Below, piece after piece: positions 1-9,812 of a DNA stretch of 39,303 nt. The translations under genes were made by a program, and so were the position numbers. The notes under the pieces are model-generated. The model was not told where the DNA came from. It did not search any database and worked only from the letters and a program-made list of their open reading frames with translations. Origin of the DNA: Flavobacterium sp. (GTDB lineage Bacteria > Bacteroidota > Bacteroidia > Flavobacteriales > Flavobacteriaceae); contig JAIFLT010000195.1 of NCBI GenBank assembly GCA_020048955.1, positions 1-39,303 of the forward strand, given 5' to 3'. The first letter of the stretch is position 1; the number at the start of each line of letters is the position of its first letter.

Positions 1-424
1 CTTGTACAGGAAAATTTACAACCATGTGTTTTACACGAGCATCATTATAGAAAAGATCATTGTCTTTATAAAATTCATCTACTACATAACTTCCTACACT
101 TTTGTCATTTCGGTATTTTAGATTGAACGTTTCTATTTTAGATTCGCTATCATAAAATTCATATTTCTGAATTGCGGCTCTGTGATTGATGTTCATCAAA
201 CGTTCATTTATAGAATGATTTACAATAACTTTTGATTCGTTTTTGTTTAAATCGAAAGTTACGTTTTCAGTGCTTTCTATGATGGCTACATCGTCTTTAT
301 CGTAGGTGGTTCTAATTTTTTTTGCTAAAACAACATCTTCCGGAGTAGGGTCAATATTTTTTTGAGCAACTATTATTGATGGGATAATAAAAGATAGAAG
401 AGCAAATCGAGTAATGATTTTCAT
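1..424 (-). CDS. Partial CDS (5' part of gene), DUF3857/transglutaminase-like secreted protein
   Basis: Minus-strand reading from ATG at 424 gives MKIITRFALLSFIIPSIIVAQKNIDPTPEDVVLAKKIRTTYDKDDVAIIESTENVTFDL..., signal peptide, open to the window edge. Confidence 0.6.
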   Translation of the reverse strand, partial: MKIITRFALLSFIIPSIIVAQKNIDPTPEDVVLAKKIRTTYDKDDVAIIESTENVTFDLNKNESKVIVNHSINERLMNINHRAAIQKYEFYDSESKIETFNLKYRNDKSVGSYVVDEFYKDNDLFYNDARVKHMVVNFPVQ

Positions 425-456
425 CGAATATAAAATTTTTTCGAAATATACAAAAA

Positions 457-494
457 AAAACTTCTGTTATATTCTTATTTATAACAGAAGTTTC
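457..494 (-). terminator. Intrinsic terminator-like hairpin after the FG-GAP gene
   Basis: AAAACTTCTGTTAT...ATAACAGAAGTTT inverted repeat with A-run (T-run on minus). Confidence 0.6.
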
Positions 495-515
495 TAGGTT
501 AAATATTTAGAAGTT

Positions 516-2564
516 CTATTCTTTTAAGAATTTTTGAGTGTACTCTTTTTCGTTACTATCTTTCAAAATTAAAATATAGGAACCAGTTGAGAGTGAATCT
601 ACATTGATGCTATCATTTACTAAGGAACTTGATAAAATTAGTTTACCATTTAAGTCGTATACAAAAGCATTCTTCATTATGATAGAATCATTTGATTTAA
701 TGTTTAATACATTTTTAGCAGGATTAGGGTAAATGCTAAACTCTGAGTTAGCAAATGTACCAACGGCTAAAGTTGACCCTTCAACTACATTAATTCTTGA
801 ATTAATAGCTGGATTGTTTATAGTATCAACTGTACCTGAAGGCCATTTGATGATGATTTGTGTAATTGCGGTTGCAGCACCAATACCAAAATGAGCATTT
901 AATGAACTCATGTATTTGAATCCGTCACCACTATGAATTTCTCTAATTTGTTTACCCCAAGCACCGTATATTTCTACTCTTGCTCCAATACCATAGCTGT
1001 TACTAGCAATGCCTTGAAGTGATACTTTTATCCAATTGTTTGAATTTGGTACGGCATACCGAATTGTGCTTCCGTTTAAGAAATCTAGAAATCCGTCATC
1101 GTTTAAGTCTCCAATTCCGCCAACAGCAATACCAGTGTAGTTGGCTGGAGCAAAAGTTTCGTTACCCATATTAAACATGATTTTGTTTCCTCCACCCAAA
1201 ACGTCAACAAAACCATCATTATCAAAATCGTGAGCTACGTGTTCTATACTTGTACTTGTATTGGTGTCCCATCCAGATCCAGATGTTATATCTGTAAATG
1301 TTGAGTTGCCATTGTTTCTCATATATTTATGACTTCCATCTGTAGTTGAACTTGCTCCTACAATTATATCTAAGTCCCCATCATTATCATAATCTGCCCA
1401 AGCAGAAGACCATGTTTGAACTGGATCATAAAGATTTGCTGCTACAGATACATCACTAAATGTTCCATTTCCGTTATTTCTGTGCATTTCATTAAATTTT
1501 GCAGTTCCAGCACCACCACGACATTTAGCAATAAATAAATCTTGGTCTCCATCATTGTCATAATCAACAAAAATAGAACCATAATTTCCGCCTTCTGAAT
1601 GAATTCCCATTGTTGTAGCTCCAGGTGTTATACCAGATTGATAAAATGTTAATACACCAGATCCATTATTGATGAAATAGACATTAGGATCAACATCATG
1701 ACAAGAAAAAGCGTCTAGATTTCCGTCATTATTTAAATCAACAAAGTTTGTTCTTTGACAAAAGACATATTGTGAGAATGATTCGTTGGTATAAGCAGTG
1801 CCTGTGCTGTTTGATTTCCAAAAAGTAACAGCCTGTTGCCCACCCAATATTAAATCGTTATAACCGTCTTTGTTGTAGTCACCTGCTGCTAGGCTCCAAG
1901 AAGGCATATTGCTTGTTCCAGTAATTGGGAAATCACTATTTGTAAATGTTCCGCCTGCTCCTTGATAATGTATTCTAAGGTTGCTAGCGCTTACTCCTGC
2001 AATGTCATCTTTTCTGTCTCCATTCATGTCTACTACACACAAATTGTAAGTGCTATTAACAGTGGCTATATTTTGGGTAGTGTAAGTAATTCTTTGAGGT
2101 GTTGTCGGTATAAATGGTCCCTCTATAAGTTGGAATGTAAATCCATTAGACGACCACCTATTGTCAAATGCAATTATATAAGTTGTACCAGCAGTAACGT
2201 TAAATTCATCAACAGAAGAGTAGTTTGTGCCTAAGTCATCATCTCCTGCATAACATGTTAGATTTCCACAAATTCCAGTATACACATGAAATCTTGTATC
2301 TACTCTTGGTGTATTTTGTGTGATATCCGTTGTAATTGTTACCGTATAATTTTGCGTTGGTGTGTATGTGTACCATTCTCCTTTACCATTTGTTCCTGCT
2401 ATAACTCCATTGTCTGCACAAATAGGTGAAGGAATATCTGTTCCATTTACAGCTGCAACAACATGTAATCCTGATGTAATAGGTATTGCAGAGGAACACG
2501 TGTCTTGGGCATTGGAAAATAAGGTTGCCAAAAACAAAGTAAAATATAAAGTAATTTTTTTCAT
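516..2564 (-). CDS. FG-GAP/VCBS repeat and ASPIC/UnbV-domain protein with T9SS type A sorting domain
   Basis: Signal peptide, repeated DxDxDGxxD-type motifs (DYDNDGDQD, DYDNDGDLD, DFDNDGFVD), C-terminal FSIYPNPAKNVLNI sorting domain. Confidence 0.88.
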   Translation of the reverse strand: MKKITLYFTLFLATLFSNAQDTCSSAIPITSGLHVVAAVNGTDIPSPICADNGVIAGTNGKGEWYTYTPTQNYTVTITTDITQNTPRVDTRFHVYTGICGNLTCYAGDDDLGTNYSSVDEFNVTAGTTYIIAFDNRWSSNGFTFQLIEGPFIPTTPQRITYTTQNIATVNSTYNLCVVDMNGDRKDDIAGVSASNLRIHYQGAGGTFTNSDFPITGTSNMPSWSLAAGDYNKDGYNDLILGGQQAVTFWKSNSTGTAYTNESFSQYVFCQRTNFVDLNNDGNLDAFSCHDVDPNVYFINNGSGVLTFYQSGITPGATTMGIHSEGGNYGSIFVDYDNDGDQDLFIAKCRGGAGTAKFNEMHRNNGNGTFSDVSVAANLYDPVQTWSSAWADYDNDGDLDIIVGASSTTDGSHKYMRNNGNSTFTDITSGSGWDTNTSTSIEHVAHDFDNDGFVDVLGGGNKIMFNMGNETFAPANYTGIAVGGIGDLNDDGFLDFLNGSTIRYAVPNSNNWIKVSLQGIASNSYGIGARVEIYGAWGKQIREIHSGDGFKYMSSLNAHFGIGAATAITQIIIKWPSGTVDTINNPAINSRINVVEGSTLAVGTFANSEFSIYPNPAKNVLNIKSNDSIIMKNAFVYDLNGKLILSSSLVNDSINVDSLSTGSYILILKDSNEKEYTQKFLKE

Positions 2565-2594
2565 TTATTTATAGTTTAGGTAGTTTAAAAAAAA

Positions 2595-3695
2595 TTATGG
2601 ACATGGTGAGAGGGAGTTAATCCACTGCTCGATTAATGCTACACCTTCGGAATGGATTTCTGTTCTACCAATTAAAGGCATTCTATAACTTTCATTATCA
2701 GTATTTAATCTGAAATGCAACATCGATCTATTGATGTTTGCTGGGTTTACTATCTTGCTTAACGCAGGAGGAAAATCTGCCATATCTTGAGTGTTTACGC
2801 AAACACCCATATTAGCTAAATTAGATGTTTCACTATAAGCAAAACGCATTGGTCTATAATCACAATGACTATTGGTTTGATGGCAATGTGCACAATTTAT
2901 ATCTAAGTATGATCTTACTCTGAGTTCTAAAGGTTGAGTGGTATCATTGTAGTTTACGGTAGAACTGATTGATTGTGGTAAATTATTTTCAAGATATCCT
3001 ACTTCTATCCATTTTGATAATTGATTTTTTAATCCTGTAGTAAATGTAAAAATAGTATTAAGATTTTGAGGTTTAATTCCAATTGGAATGGGTTGTTCGT
3101 TATATTTATGACAAGTCATGCATTGTTGATCAGAAGGTATTCTGTAACTATCAACCACACGAGTTATGTTGTTTTCATCTTTCCATTCAACTGTTGTGTT
3201 GCTTCCTGCCATATCAAGATAGGCTTCGGTTTGGGCGGCATTCCAAACATATTCAGCGAATATCCAACCAGATGCTTTACGAATCATAATTCTGGTTTCG
3301 ATGATTCTTGTTGAACCAACTGGAGTTATATTTTGAACATTGTCGTAATAAAAATTTTTGATAAGTGCAGAACCAACAGGTAGATTTAGAACTTTACCAT
3401 CACCTTCATAGACGGCTTTTGTTCCTTTTGGCATCCAAACAAATCTTTTTTTGTGAGCATAATCCGTAAAAAGTGAGGAAGCAGGTTCATAAATCAAAAC
3501 ATCCAATGCAGGTTTTTGATCTTTCATTGGACCATCAAAAAAATGATAATCTGATAATTTTGCATAAGGAACTTGAGTCAAATCTACTCTAACAGGTGAA
3601 ACTTCTATGTATTTTTCATCGTCAGATTTAGAACATGAGATCGTAATTGTAGTAAATGTGATAAGGGATATTGCGAAAGCGTAATATTTTTTCAT
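2595..3695 (-). CDS. Lipoprotein with two CxxCH heme-type motifs (cytochrome c-like)
   Basis: Lipobox-like TISCSKS; CMTCH and CAHCH motifs. Confidence 0.7.
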   Translation of the reverse strand: MKKYYAFAISLITFTTITISCSKSDDEKYIEVSPVRVDLTQVPYAKLSDYHFFDGPMKDQKPALDVLIYEPASSLFTDYAHKKRFVWMPKGTKAVYEGDGKVLNLPVGSALIKNFYYDNVQNITPVGSTRIIETRIMIRKASGWIFAEYVWNAAQTEAYLDMAGSNTTVEWKDENNITRVVDSYRIPSDQQCMTCHKYNEQPIPIGIKPQNLNTIFTFTTGLKNQLSKWIEVGYLENNLPQSISSTVNYNDTTQPLELRVRSYLDINCAHCHQTNSHCDYRPMRFAYSETSNLANMGVCVNTQDMADFPPALSKIVNPANINRSMLHFRLNTDNESYRMPLIGRTEIHSEGVALIEQWINSLSPCP

Positions 3696-3804
3696 ATTTG
3701 AGGTTTGTTCATTCCAAAAATATAAAAAAAATCACAACTTTCTAATAATTATTATATAAACTTAAATTATTGTGGATAAATAAAAGAAATATGAAATAAT
3801 AATC

Positions 3805-4350
3805 TTAATTTAGTTCAAGTTTCACATTGAAGTTTTTCAATGTTAATAATGCTTCTTCTGATTTATAATCAAAAATCTCTTCGTGAAGGTTTCTTTCCTT
3901 TTTTAATGCAATTTGTTTTATACAATTATAAAAGCGTCTAATCTCTTCATAGTTTGATAATAGTAATCCTGGAACTTTGGTATTTTTGCCTTCTTCATCT
4001 TTAGCAACCATAGTAAAATAAGAAGAATTACAATGTTTTACTTTGCCTGTTTGAATGTTTTCTGCTTCTACTCGAATACCAACTATCATAGAGCTGTTTC
4101 CAACATAATTCACACTTGCTTTTAGTGTAACTAATTCGCCAACTTCTATTGGGTTTAAGAAGTCTACGGTATCAACAGAAGCAGTAACGCAATAGTTTCC
4201 AGAGTATTTAGAGGCACAAGCAAATGCAATTTGATCTAATAATGACAACAAATATCCACCATGAATTTTACCACTAAAATTGGTGTGTGAAGGCAGCATT
4301 AATTGTGAAATAGTTACTCTAGAAGACCTAACAGATTTGAATTCACTCAT
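3805..4350 (-). CDS. Acyl-CoA thioesterase (hotdog fold)
   Basis: LPSHTNFSGKIHGGYLLSLLDQIAFACASKYSG, typical of acyl-CoA thioester hydrolases. Confidence 0.88.
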   Translation of the reverse strand: MSEFKSVRSSRVTISQLMLPSHTNFSGKIHGGYLLSLLDQIAFACASKYSGNYCVTASVDTVDFLNPIEVGELVTLKASVNYVGNSSMIVGIRVEAENIQTGKVKHCNSSYFTMVAKDEEGKNTKVPGLLLSNYEEIRRFYNCIKQIALKKERNLHEEIFDYKSEEALLTLKNFNVKLELN

Positions 4351-4354
4351 AGTA

Positions 4355-4723
4355 TCATTTCATTTTAAAAGGCGATTGATCTTGCTGCACTTCGGTTACA
4401 AAATAATTAGTATCACCCCACCACGGAAAAGTTCTGTAACGTTCAACATAAGTAACTTTTACATATTTTCCCTGATATTCCTTTAATTGTTCAATAACTT
4501 TTTCATCTTTATCTAAAATAGAAAATTTGAAAATTTGAGCACCAGAAATTCCTTGACTAATCTCGCCTTCCCAAGTTTTGAATAACATTCCTTTATTACT
4601 TATTTTAATTAATTCTCCAGAACGAACACCTTCGCTATAGGTAGCATAATAGATAAATGAAAAATAAGCAGTTGTAAAAATTGCTATAGAAACTACTAGG
4701 TAAATAATAATTTTACGTAACAT
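4355..4723 (-). CDS. Conserved hypothetical single-TM protein
   Basis: ORF with N-terminal TM segment; closely spaced with neighbours. Confidence 0.7.
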   Translation of the reverse strand: MLRKIIIYLVVSIAIFTTAYFSFIYYATYSEGVRSGELIKISNKGMLFKTWEGEISQGISGAQIFKFSILDKDEKVIEQLKEYQGKYVKVTYVERYRTFPWWGDTNYFVTEVQQDQSPFKMK

Positions 4724-4735
4724 AATTTTTTTGAT

Positions 4736-6118
4736 TTAATTTATTTCTGATTCTGTTAATGAATTGTCGGAGCTACTTGCTCTGTTAATAATATTCTCTG
4801 GAAGTGATTTTTTTGCTTTTGCTCCCATTTTTTTCAACTTTTCAACGCTTGTTATCAAGTTTCCTTTGCCATCAACAAGTTTATTCATGGCTCCTTGATA
4901 TTCCACTTTAGCTTCGTCCATTTTTTTACCAATTTTTACCAAATCAGTTACAAAACCTTCAAATTTGTCATACAATGCTCCTGCTTGACGGGCAATTTCT
5001 AAAGCATTTTCTTGTTGCTTTTGGTTGGCCCACATACTATCAATAGTTCGTAAAGTTGCTAATAGCGTTGAAGGTGTAACAATCACAATATTTTTTTCAA
5101 ATGCTTTATTATATAAACTAGTATCTTCATTTAAGGCTAAAGCAAAAGCTGATTCGATAGGTATGAATAACAATACAAAATCAGGACTTTCCATTTGATA
5201 CAAATCGTGGTAATTTTTGTTGCCCAATTGTTCTACATGGCGATTTATAGAAATAACATGTTCTTTTAGAAATTGAGTTTTCAAATTATCGTCTTCTTCA
5301 TTAATGTAGCGCTCATAAGCCGTTAGTGTTACTTTGGAGTCAACAATCATTTTCTTTCCGTCAGGAAGATTGATGATAACATCAGGGAAAACTCGATTAC
5401 CTTCTTCAGTGACAAAACTTTGTTGCACAAAATATTCTCTATCCTTTTCTAAACCAGATTTTTCTAAAACACGCTCTAATACCAATTCACCCCAATTACC
5501 TTGCATTTTACTATCCCCTTTTAAAGCTTTAGTTAAATTTAGAGTTTCTTTACTCATTTGCTCATTCATTTCGCGTAAACCCAATATTTGCTGACGTAAA
5601 GCGGCATGATAATCTATACTTTCTTTATGAGTATCTTCCACTTTCTTTTCAAAGAGTTGAATTTTATCTTGCAACGGCGAAAGAATATTTTTTAGGTTTT
5701 CTTTGTTTTGTTCTGTAAATTTGGTTGTTTTTTCTTCTAATATTTTATTGGCTAAATTTTCAAATTCTTTAGTAAATTTCTCTTGAAGTTGTTCTACTTC
5801 TTGTTTTTGCTCTTTGTTGCGTTCCCAAAGATTTTCAAAATCGGTTTCTTTTTTAGACAATTGAATAGCTAAAGCGTCTTTTTCTGAACGGATGGTTTCT
5901 TTTTCTTGATTGGAAGTAATTAATTGTTTTTCAAATTGATTTCGTTCTAAGATAGTTTGCTCTTTTTGTTGATTGATTTGTGAAATTAATCCATTAATTT
6001 TTTCATCTAACGAAGCTTTTTCTGATTTAGAATTGGCTGAAAATAATTGTTTACCAAGGAAAAGTCCAATGGCTAAGGCGATAATAAATACTAATAAAAA
6101 AGGTAAAACTGCGTTCAT
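4736..6118 (-). CDS. rmuC: DNA recombination protein RmuC
   Basis: N-terminal TM, coiled coil, RmuC core (KMQGNWGELVLERVLEKSGL, DVIINLPDGKKMIVDSKV). Confidence 0.93.
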   Translation of the reverse strand: MNAVLPFLLVFIIALAIGLFLGKQLFSANSKSEKASLDEKINGLISQINQQKEQTILERNQFEKQLITSNQEKETIRSEKDALAIQLSKKETDFENLWERNKEQKQEVEQLQEKFTKEFENLANKILEEKTTKFTEQNKENLKNILSPLQDKIQLFEKKVEDTHKESIDYHAALRQQILGLREMNEQMSKETLNLTKALKGDSKMQGNWGELVLERVLEKSGLEKDREYFVQQSFVTEEGNRVFPDVIINLPDGKKMIVDSKVTLTAYERYINEEDDNLKTQFLKEHVISINRHVEQLGNKNYHDLYQMESPDFVLLFIPIESAFALALNEDTSLYNKAFEKNIVIVTPSTLLATLRTIDSMWANQKQQENALEIARQAGALYDKFEGFVTDLVKIGKKMDEAKVEYQGAMNKLVDGKGNLITSVEKLKKMGAKAKKSLPENIINRASSSDNSLTESEIN

Positions 6119-6207
6119 GGTATTGAATATTATAAGAATGTAAATGTACTAAAAAATGTAATAGTTGTTTATCAGATTAAATAGTATTTTTGCCACAAAA
6201 TAAATTC

Positions 6208-6780
6208 ATGTCCAATCATCAACATTTCTTAATTTACAAACCTTATGGCTATTTGAGTCAGTTTGTTTACGAACTCAAAAGACCAAAAAAGTTACTTGGA
6301 GAGTTGTTTCATTTTCCAAATAACACCATGGCTATTGGCAGATTAGACGAAGATTCAGAAGGACTACTTTTGTTGACTACTGATGGAATGATGAGCGAAA
6401 TTGTTCGCAGTAAAAAAGTAGAAAAAGAATATTATGTTCAAGTAGATGGAATTATTACTCAACTGGCGATTGAAGAATTAAAAAATGGAGTTTTGATTGG
6501 TTTTAACGGAAAAAAATATGTAACCAAAAAATGTACAGCTCATATTTTGAACGAAGTTCCTATTTTTCCTGAGCGTGCTAAAAAAATTCGTGATGAGCGT
6601 CACGGACCAACTTCTTGGCTTTCAATAACCATTAACGAAGGTAAATTTAGACAAGTTAGAAAAATGACTTCTGCCGTTGGGTTTCCTACTTTAAGATTAG
6701 TTAGAGTTCGTGTGGGAAACATCTTCTTGAACGATTTACAACCAGGAGAAGTTTTAGAAGTAAATAATTTTGAAGTTTAA
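6208..6780 (+). CDS. RsuA/RluE-family rRNA pseudouridine synthase
   Basis: IYKPYGYLSQF, GRLDEDSEGLLLLTTDG, GKFRQVRKM motifs; ATG at 6208 preferred over the upstream TTG of the ORF track. Confidence 0.9.
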   Translation: MSNHQHFLIYKPYGYLSQFVYELKRPKKLLGELFHFPNNTMAIGRLDEDSEGLLLLTTDGMMSEIVRSKKVEKEYYVQVDGIITQLAIEELKNGVLIGFNGKKYVTKKCTAHILNEVPIFPERAKKIRDERHGPTSWLSITINEGKFRQVRKMTSAVGFPTLRLVRVRVGNIFLNDLQPGEVLEVNNFEV

Positions 6781-6903
6781 ATACAATATACCGTTTACAA
6801 TATAAATTATACAGTTTACAATATACATTATACAGTTTACAATATACATTATACAGTTTACAATATACATTATACAGTTTACAATATACATTATACAATT
6901 TAA
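6781..6903. repeat. 21-bp tandem repeat, about 5 units, unit ATACAGTTTACAATATACATT
   Basis: Direct inspection; near-identical units between RluE-like stop and TrmL start. Confidence 0.95.
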
Positions 6904-6906
6904 AAA

Positions 6907-7359
6907 ATGTTAAACATAGTTTTAGTAGCACCAGAAATTCCGAATAATACAGGAAATATCGGACGATTGAGCGTTGGAACCGAAAGTCGATTGCATTTAA
7001 TTCATCCTTTTGGATTTGTTATTAACGACAAAAATTTGAAGCGTTCCGGATTAGATTATTGGGTACATTTGGATGTTACAGAATACCAAAACGTGGAGGA
7101 ATGGATAACTCAAATAAAAGATAAATCGAGAGTTTTTTTAATGAGTTCACACGCTTCAAAATCTATTTATGAAGCCGAATTTCAGGATGAAGATTGGTTA
7201 GTATTTGGAAAGGAAAGTGTTGGTTTATCTCAAGAAATTTTAGCTAAATTTGAAAATCATTTAACGATTCCTATGTCTAATTTAATTAGAAGTTATAACA
7301 TTGCTAATTCGGTAGCATTTGTAGTTGGTGAAGCGAAAAGACAAATTAATTTGAAATAA
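6907..7359 (+). CDS. trmL: tRNA (cytidine(34)-2'-O)-methyltransferase (SPOUT)
   Basis: MLNIVLVAPEIPNNTGNIGRL, LDYWVHL, MSNLIRSYNIANSVAFVVGE. Confidence 0.92.
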   Translation: MLNIVLVAPEIPNNTGNIGRLSVGTESRLHLIHPFGFVINDKNLKRSGLDYWVHLDVTEYQNVEEWITQIKDKSRVFLMSSHASKSIYEAEFQDEDWLVFGKESVGLSQEILAKFENHLTIPMSNLIRSYNIANSVAFVVGEAKRQINLK

Positions 7360-7360
7360 T

Positions 7361-8188
7361 ATGAGAGAAAATGTAACTGTTAATGAAGCGATAAGTAAAG
7401 GAAAAATCAAGTTGGTTTACCTTCCTTTATTTCTTATTTTAATTTTTATTGGCGTAGGAGTTTATCTAAAAACTATCGAATTAATTGAAGACTGGTTGAT
7501 GGCAGTTTTTGTTGTTGGAGGATTTGTATTAGCTTGGCTAGCTTGGAGTTATTTTGTTGTTGAATGGAAAATTTGGGCTTTTGAGAATGTTAGAAATGTT
7601 CACGAGTTAAAACGAAAAGCCATTCAAAATAATTTGATTTGGAAAGATGATAGTTGGTTTAATAAAACCGAAATTATCAATTATGAACAAAAGCAAAAAT
7701 TAAAACTTCTTGAAAGAAAATTTCTTGAAAAAGATGTATATCATGATGATATAACTGTTCCGAAAGAAACGCTCATTCATTATTCTAAAGCTTCGATTGC
7801 TTTCGGAATTGGTTTTGGAGTTCTATTTTTAACTGTTGGTGTTTATGTTTTAATGGAGAATATAAAAGATTATTATTACTTGTTTTTTCTAGGATTAGGT
7901 ATCTACTTTTTCTACACTTCAATTCCTAAATTGATTAACAATCAACCTCAAATTACTATCAACTCTAGAGGAATTCAATTCTATAAATCAAGTTTAATGG
8001 AATGGGAATTTATTGACAGTGACTATGTTGATAGGAGACGAAGTGGTAAACACATAAACTATTATTTGGTTTTCAAATACCGCAATAAACATCAAGAATA
8101 TCTCATTGATGAATTGGCTATTACTCCAGAAAAATTAGAGCAACTTATACAAGTGTATCGTGTTAGATTTGAAAAAAGCAACTTCTAA
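7361..8188 (+). CDS. Hypothetical membrane protein
   Basis: Long ORF with several TM segments, directly downstream of trmL. Confidence 0.75.
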   Translation: MRENVTVNEAISKGKIKLVYLPLFLILIFIGVGVYLKTIELIEDWLMAVFVVGGFVLAWLAWSYFVVEWKIWAFENVRNVHELKRKAIQNNLIWKDDSWFNKTEIINYEQKQKLKLLERKFLEKDVYHDDITVPKETLIHYSKASIAFGIGFGVLFLTVGVYVLMENIKDYYYLFFLGLGIYFFYTSIPKLINNQPQITINSRGIQFYKSSLMEWEFIDSDYVDRRRSGKHINYYLVFKYRNKHQEYLIDELAITPEKLEQLIQVYRVRFEKSNF

Positions 8189-8950
8189 TTATCTGAATAT
8201 TTCTTCAAAAAATACTTTCATTGCTTCCCAAGAACGCATTGCTGCTTTTTCGTTGTAAGCAGCGCCTTTGCTATTGTCATTTCCGGCATCTTTGTGAGTG
8301 AATGCGTGAACAGAATTAGCATAATAAACCATTTGCCAATCGGCTTTTGCAGTTCTCATTTCGTCTTGAAAAGCTTTGATTTCAGTTTCAGGAACATAAA
8401 AATCATCGGCACCATGAAGAACTAAAACTTTGGTTTTGATGGGTTCAATTGTTCTTGACGCATCTCTGCCTAATCCTCCATGAAAAGATACAACACCTCT
8501 AACATTCATGTTTGTTCTTGCAGCTTCAATAGCTCCTGTTCCTCCAAAGCAATAACCAATAACTGCAATTTTATCAGGGTTTGCACCTTGTTTTATTAGT
8601 TCGCTCAAAGCTAATTGAATTCTTTTTTGGTATTCTTTGATATTTGATTTGTAAAAACCAGCCAATTTTCCGGCCTCACTTGGATTTGTTGGTCTTTTAT
8701 CAACTCCGTATAGGTCTGCAACGAATGTTAGATATCCTAGTTTTGCTAATTCAGCAGCATTCTCTTTTGCATTATTATCAATTCCCATCCAAGCTGGCAG
8801 AAGTAAAACGGCATTACCATTAGCAATTTTCTTTTCAGGAACTGAAACTATGCCTTCTAATTTTTGATTTTCATCGTTGTAAGAAACAGTTTGTTGGGCT
8901 TGTGAACTAATCATTGTAAGAGCAAAAAGAAATAGAGATAGATTTTTCAT
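8189..8950 (-). CDS. Secreted dienelactone hydrolase family protein
   Basis: Signal peptide, GYCFGGTGAIE nucleophile motif, HGADDFYVP, HAFTH. Confidence 0.88.
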   Translation of the reverse strand: MKNLSLFLFALTMISSQAQQTVSYNDENQKLEGIVSVPEKKIANGNAVLLLPAWMGIDNNAKENAAELAKLGYLTFVADLYGVDKRPTNPSEAGKLAGFYKSNIKEYQKRIQLALSELIKQGANPDKIAVIGYCFGGTGAIEAARTNMNVRGVVSFHGGLGRDASRTIEPIKTKVLVLHGADDFYVPETEIKAFQDEMRTAKADWQMVYYANSVHAFTHKDAGNDNSKGAAYNEKAAMRSWEAMKVFFEEIFR

Positions 8951-9013
8951 GGTTGATTATTTTTATACAAAAGTAATTTTTTGAATTAGTTTATGAATTA
9001 AAACAAATCATAA

Positions 9014-9811
9014 TTATTTAATAATAAATTTACCTCGTTCACTATCAAATTGTATGTTTTCATCCTTAAAAAGGGTATTAAAAACTCCTTTTGAAATTAA
9101 ATTACAAGGTTCATCTTGAACTACAAAATCCTCTGTCATAACTATCATTTCATCAGATAATTGAATCGCTAAATCGATATCATGAGTTGAAAATAAAATA
9201 CATTTATTCGATTCAAAAGCAAGTTTTTTTAATAATTTGAACAACGATACTTTATGAAACAAATCTAAGTGTGTTGAAGGTTCATCAAGAATAATTAAAG
9301 GTGTATCTTGGGCTAAAGCTCTTGCTACAAGTACATTTTGAAATTGTCCGTCACTTATTTCGTAATATTTTTTAGTAGCTAAATGTTCAATTTGAGTTAA
9401 ATGAATAGCCTCATTTACTTTCTCAAAGTCTTCAGAAGTTAATTTTCCTATCCAGTTGGTGTAAGGTTGTCTTCCTAGAGCAATTAGTTCAAAAACAGTC
9501 AAGTTGCTTGGAGGTAATTTTTCTGTTAAAACTAAACTCAAACTTTTTGCTAAATCTGCTTGATTAGTGTTTTTAAGGTCTATATCATTTAAATAAATTG
9601 TACCCTCTAATGGTTTTTTAAGTCCAGAAAGCGTTCTTAAAAGGGTTGATTTACCAATTCCATTTTCGCCAATTAAAGCAATTAGTTTTCCTTCTTGTAG
9701 TTTCAAGTTGAGATTTATAGCAATAACATGTTCTGTCGATTTAGAGTGATATCCAATCGAAAGATTTTTGGTAGTAATTATGTTTTTGTTATTGCTCATT
9801 TTTTCTATCAT
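9014..9811 (-). CDS. ABC transporter ATP-binding protein, FecE/BtuD type
   Basis: Walker A GENGIGKST, signature-like ISDGQFQNV, Walker B PLIILDEPSTHLD. Confidence 0.9.
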   Translation of the reverse strand: MIEKMSNNKNIITTKNLSIGYHSKSTEHVIAINLNLKLQEGKLIALIGENGIGKSTLLRTLSGLKKPLEGTIYLNDIDLKNTNQADLAKSLSLVLTEKLPPSNLTVFELIALGRQPYTNWIGKLTSEDFEKVNEAIHLTQIEHLATKKYYEISDGQFQNVLVARALAQDTPLIILDEPSTHLDLFHKVSLFKLLKKLAFESNKCILFSTHDIDLAIQLSDEMIVMTEDFVVQDEPCNLISKGVFNTLFKDENIQFDSERGKFIIK

Positions 9812-9812
9812 T

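Noticed and set aside
1962-2574. Plus-strand ORFs opposite the FG-GAP gene
   Set aside because: Antisense to a well-supported CDS, no signal peptide or family motifs
6701-6931. Minus-strand ORF with (LYNVYCK)n repeats
   Set aside because: Translation of the 21-bp tandem repeat; no independent support
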